NCBI GenBank assembly: GCA_021300125.1 | Contig: JAJTHX010000383.1 | Span: forward strand, 1 to 5,121 | DNA from: Betaproteobacteria bacterium | GTDB lineage: Bacteria > Pseudomonadota > Gammaproteobacteria > Burkholderiales > SG8-41 | Length of the DNA: 5,121 nucleotides | Reading direction: 5' to 3' | Shown: positions 4,361 through 5,121 of the stretch, in pieces | Numbering within the stretch: the stretch's first letter is position 1 | Layout of the letters: every line of letters begins with the position of its first letter | Program-made: the position numbers and the translations under genes | The notes under the pieces: generated by a model | What the model saw: only the letters and a program-made list of their open reading frames with translations | What the model was told of the DNA's origin: nothing | The model's database searches: none

Positions 4361-5121
4361 TTGAGCCGCGCCTTGAGCTTGCCGAACAGAGGCCAGGCCA
4401 GCAGCACCAGGCCCAGCCCCATGATGCTGCCGACCAGTCCGTTCGAGAAGAACACGCCAAGGCTGCCCTGGGAGATCAGCATCGACTGGCGGAAAGCATC
4501 CTCGGCCTGGTCGCCGAGCACCAGGGCCAGCACCAGCGGCGCCAGCGGGTAGGCCAGCTTCTTGAAGGCATAGCCGATCACGCCGAAGATCAGCATCATC
4601 CAGATGTCGAGCATGGCATTGTTGACCGTGTAAGCGCCGATCGCGCAGATCACGATGATGACCGGCGCGATGATCGAGAACGGGATGCGCAGGATCGCCG
4701 CAAACAGCGGCACGCAGGTCAGCACGATGATCAGGCCGACAATGTTGCCCAGATACATGCTCGCGATCAGGCCCCAGACGAAGTCCCTCTGCTCGACGAA
4801 CAGTAGCGGACCGGGCTGCAGGCCCCAGATCAGCAGGCCGCCGAGCAGCACCGCTGCGGTGGGCGAACCGGGAATGCCCAGCGACAGCATCGGTAGCAGC
4901 GCGGCGGTGCCGGCGGCATGCGCCGCAGTCTCCGGCGCAACCACCCCCTCCGCCTGGCCGCTGCCAAACTTCGGACCGTCCGGCGACATGCGCTTGGCCA
5001 CGCCGTAGGCCATGAACGAAGCCGGGGTGGCGCCGCCGGGGGTGATGCCCATCCAGCAGCCGATCAGGCAGCTGCGCAGCGAGGTCAGCCAGAACCTGGG
5101 CAGTTTCTTCCAGGTTTCGAC
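4348..5121 (-). CDS. TctA-family tripartite tricarboxylate transporter large permease subunit, C-terminal part
   Basis: The last 257 residues of a minus-strand gene whose 5' half lies beyond the right edge; full-length TctA proteins have about 500 residues. The frame is open from 5121, and the in-frame ATG at 5052 is internal, since the preceding codons (LTSLRSCLIGCWMGITPGG) match the family. The TctA signatures are EGVVAPETAAHAAG at visible residues 58-71 and LGIPGSPTAAVLLGGLL at 81-97, followed by LQPGPLLF. Several strongly hydrophobic segments follow, including those around MYLGNIVGLIIVL, APVIIVICAIGAYTV and MMLIFGVIGYAF. It ends with a basic tail (FGKLKARLKAAG). TctA is the 12-TM inner-membrane subunit that works with TctB and a periplasmic TctC solute receptor, using an ion gradient to import carboxylates. 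The gene converges on oxc across a bidirectional terminator, so it is transcribed separately; uptake of oxalate or another di/tricarboxylate is an inference from position only. Confidence 0.93.
   Translation of the reverse strand, partial: VETWKKLPRFWLTSLRSCLIGCWMGITPGGATPASFMAYGVAKRMSPDGPKFGSGQAEGVVAPETAAHAAGTAALLPMLSLGIPGSPTAAVLLGGLLIWGLQPGPLLFVEQRDFVWGLIASMYLGNIVGLIIVLTCVPLFAAILRIPFSIIAPVIIVICAIGAYTVNNAMLDIWMMLIFGVIGYAFKKLAYPLAPLVLALVLGDQAEDAFRQSMLISQGSLGVFFSNGLVGSIMGLGLVLLAWPLFGKLKARLKAAG

Noticed and set aside
1..5121. CRISPR arrays, tRNA/rRNA genes, insertion sequences or attachment sites
   Set aside because: I saw no regularly spaced repeats, transposase-like frames, terminal inverted repeats or tRNA-like cloverleaf segments on either strand.

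Overview
The window is an oxalate-catabolism locus from a GC-rich proteobacterium. The protein sequences and the TctA-type transporter fit a betaproteobacterium (Burkholderiales or Rhodocyclales relative), but nothing here fixes the genus. It carries both enzymes of CoA-dependent oxalate breakdown, a small Crp/Fnr-family regulator gene between them, a formyltransferase-fold gene at the left edge and the C-terminal half of a TctA-type carboxylate permease at the right edge.

Layout, left to right. Minus strand: the start of a formyltransferase-like gene (1-154, continuing off the left edge), preceded 22 nt upstream by frc (177-1445), apparently in one operon. Next comes a 217-nt divergent promoter region (1446-1662). 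Plus strand: a 202-aa Crp/Fnr-type regulator (1663-2271), a 263-nt leader and promoter region (2272-2534), then oxc (2535-4268). A strong bidirectional terminator (4286-4317) separates oxc from the convergent tctA-like gene (4348 to beyond 5121, minus strand).

How the parts work together. Frc moves CoA from formyl-CoA to oxalate, giving oxalyl-CoA and formate. Oxc decarboxylates oxalyl-CoA to formyl-CoA and CO2, closing the CoA cycle. The formyltransferase-like gene downstream of frc suggests a link to one-carbon (folate) metabolism, and the TctA-type permease could serve carboxylate uptake. Both of these roles are inferred from context.

The most notable signal is regulatory. Two nearly identical FNR-type palindromes (TTGAC-CG-NN-GTCAA) lie at 1574-1587 (frc/regulator intergenic) and 2357-2370 (upstream of oxc). 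Each sits 22-23 nt from a plausible -10 hexamer, the geometry of an FNR class II activated promoter. The regulator encoded between them has the FNR-type recognition-helix signature E..SR but no cysteine and no recognisable cAMP pocket. This suggests a self-contained oxalate regulon run by a Crp/Fnr protein with an unknown effector. The enzymes are well-known families. The regulatory circuit and the formyltransferase are the parts that could be undescribed.
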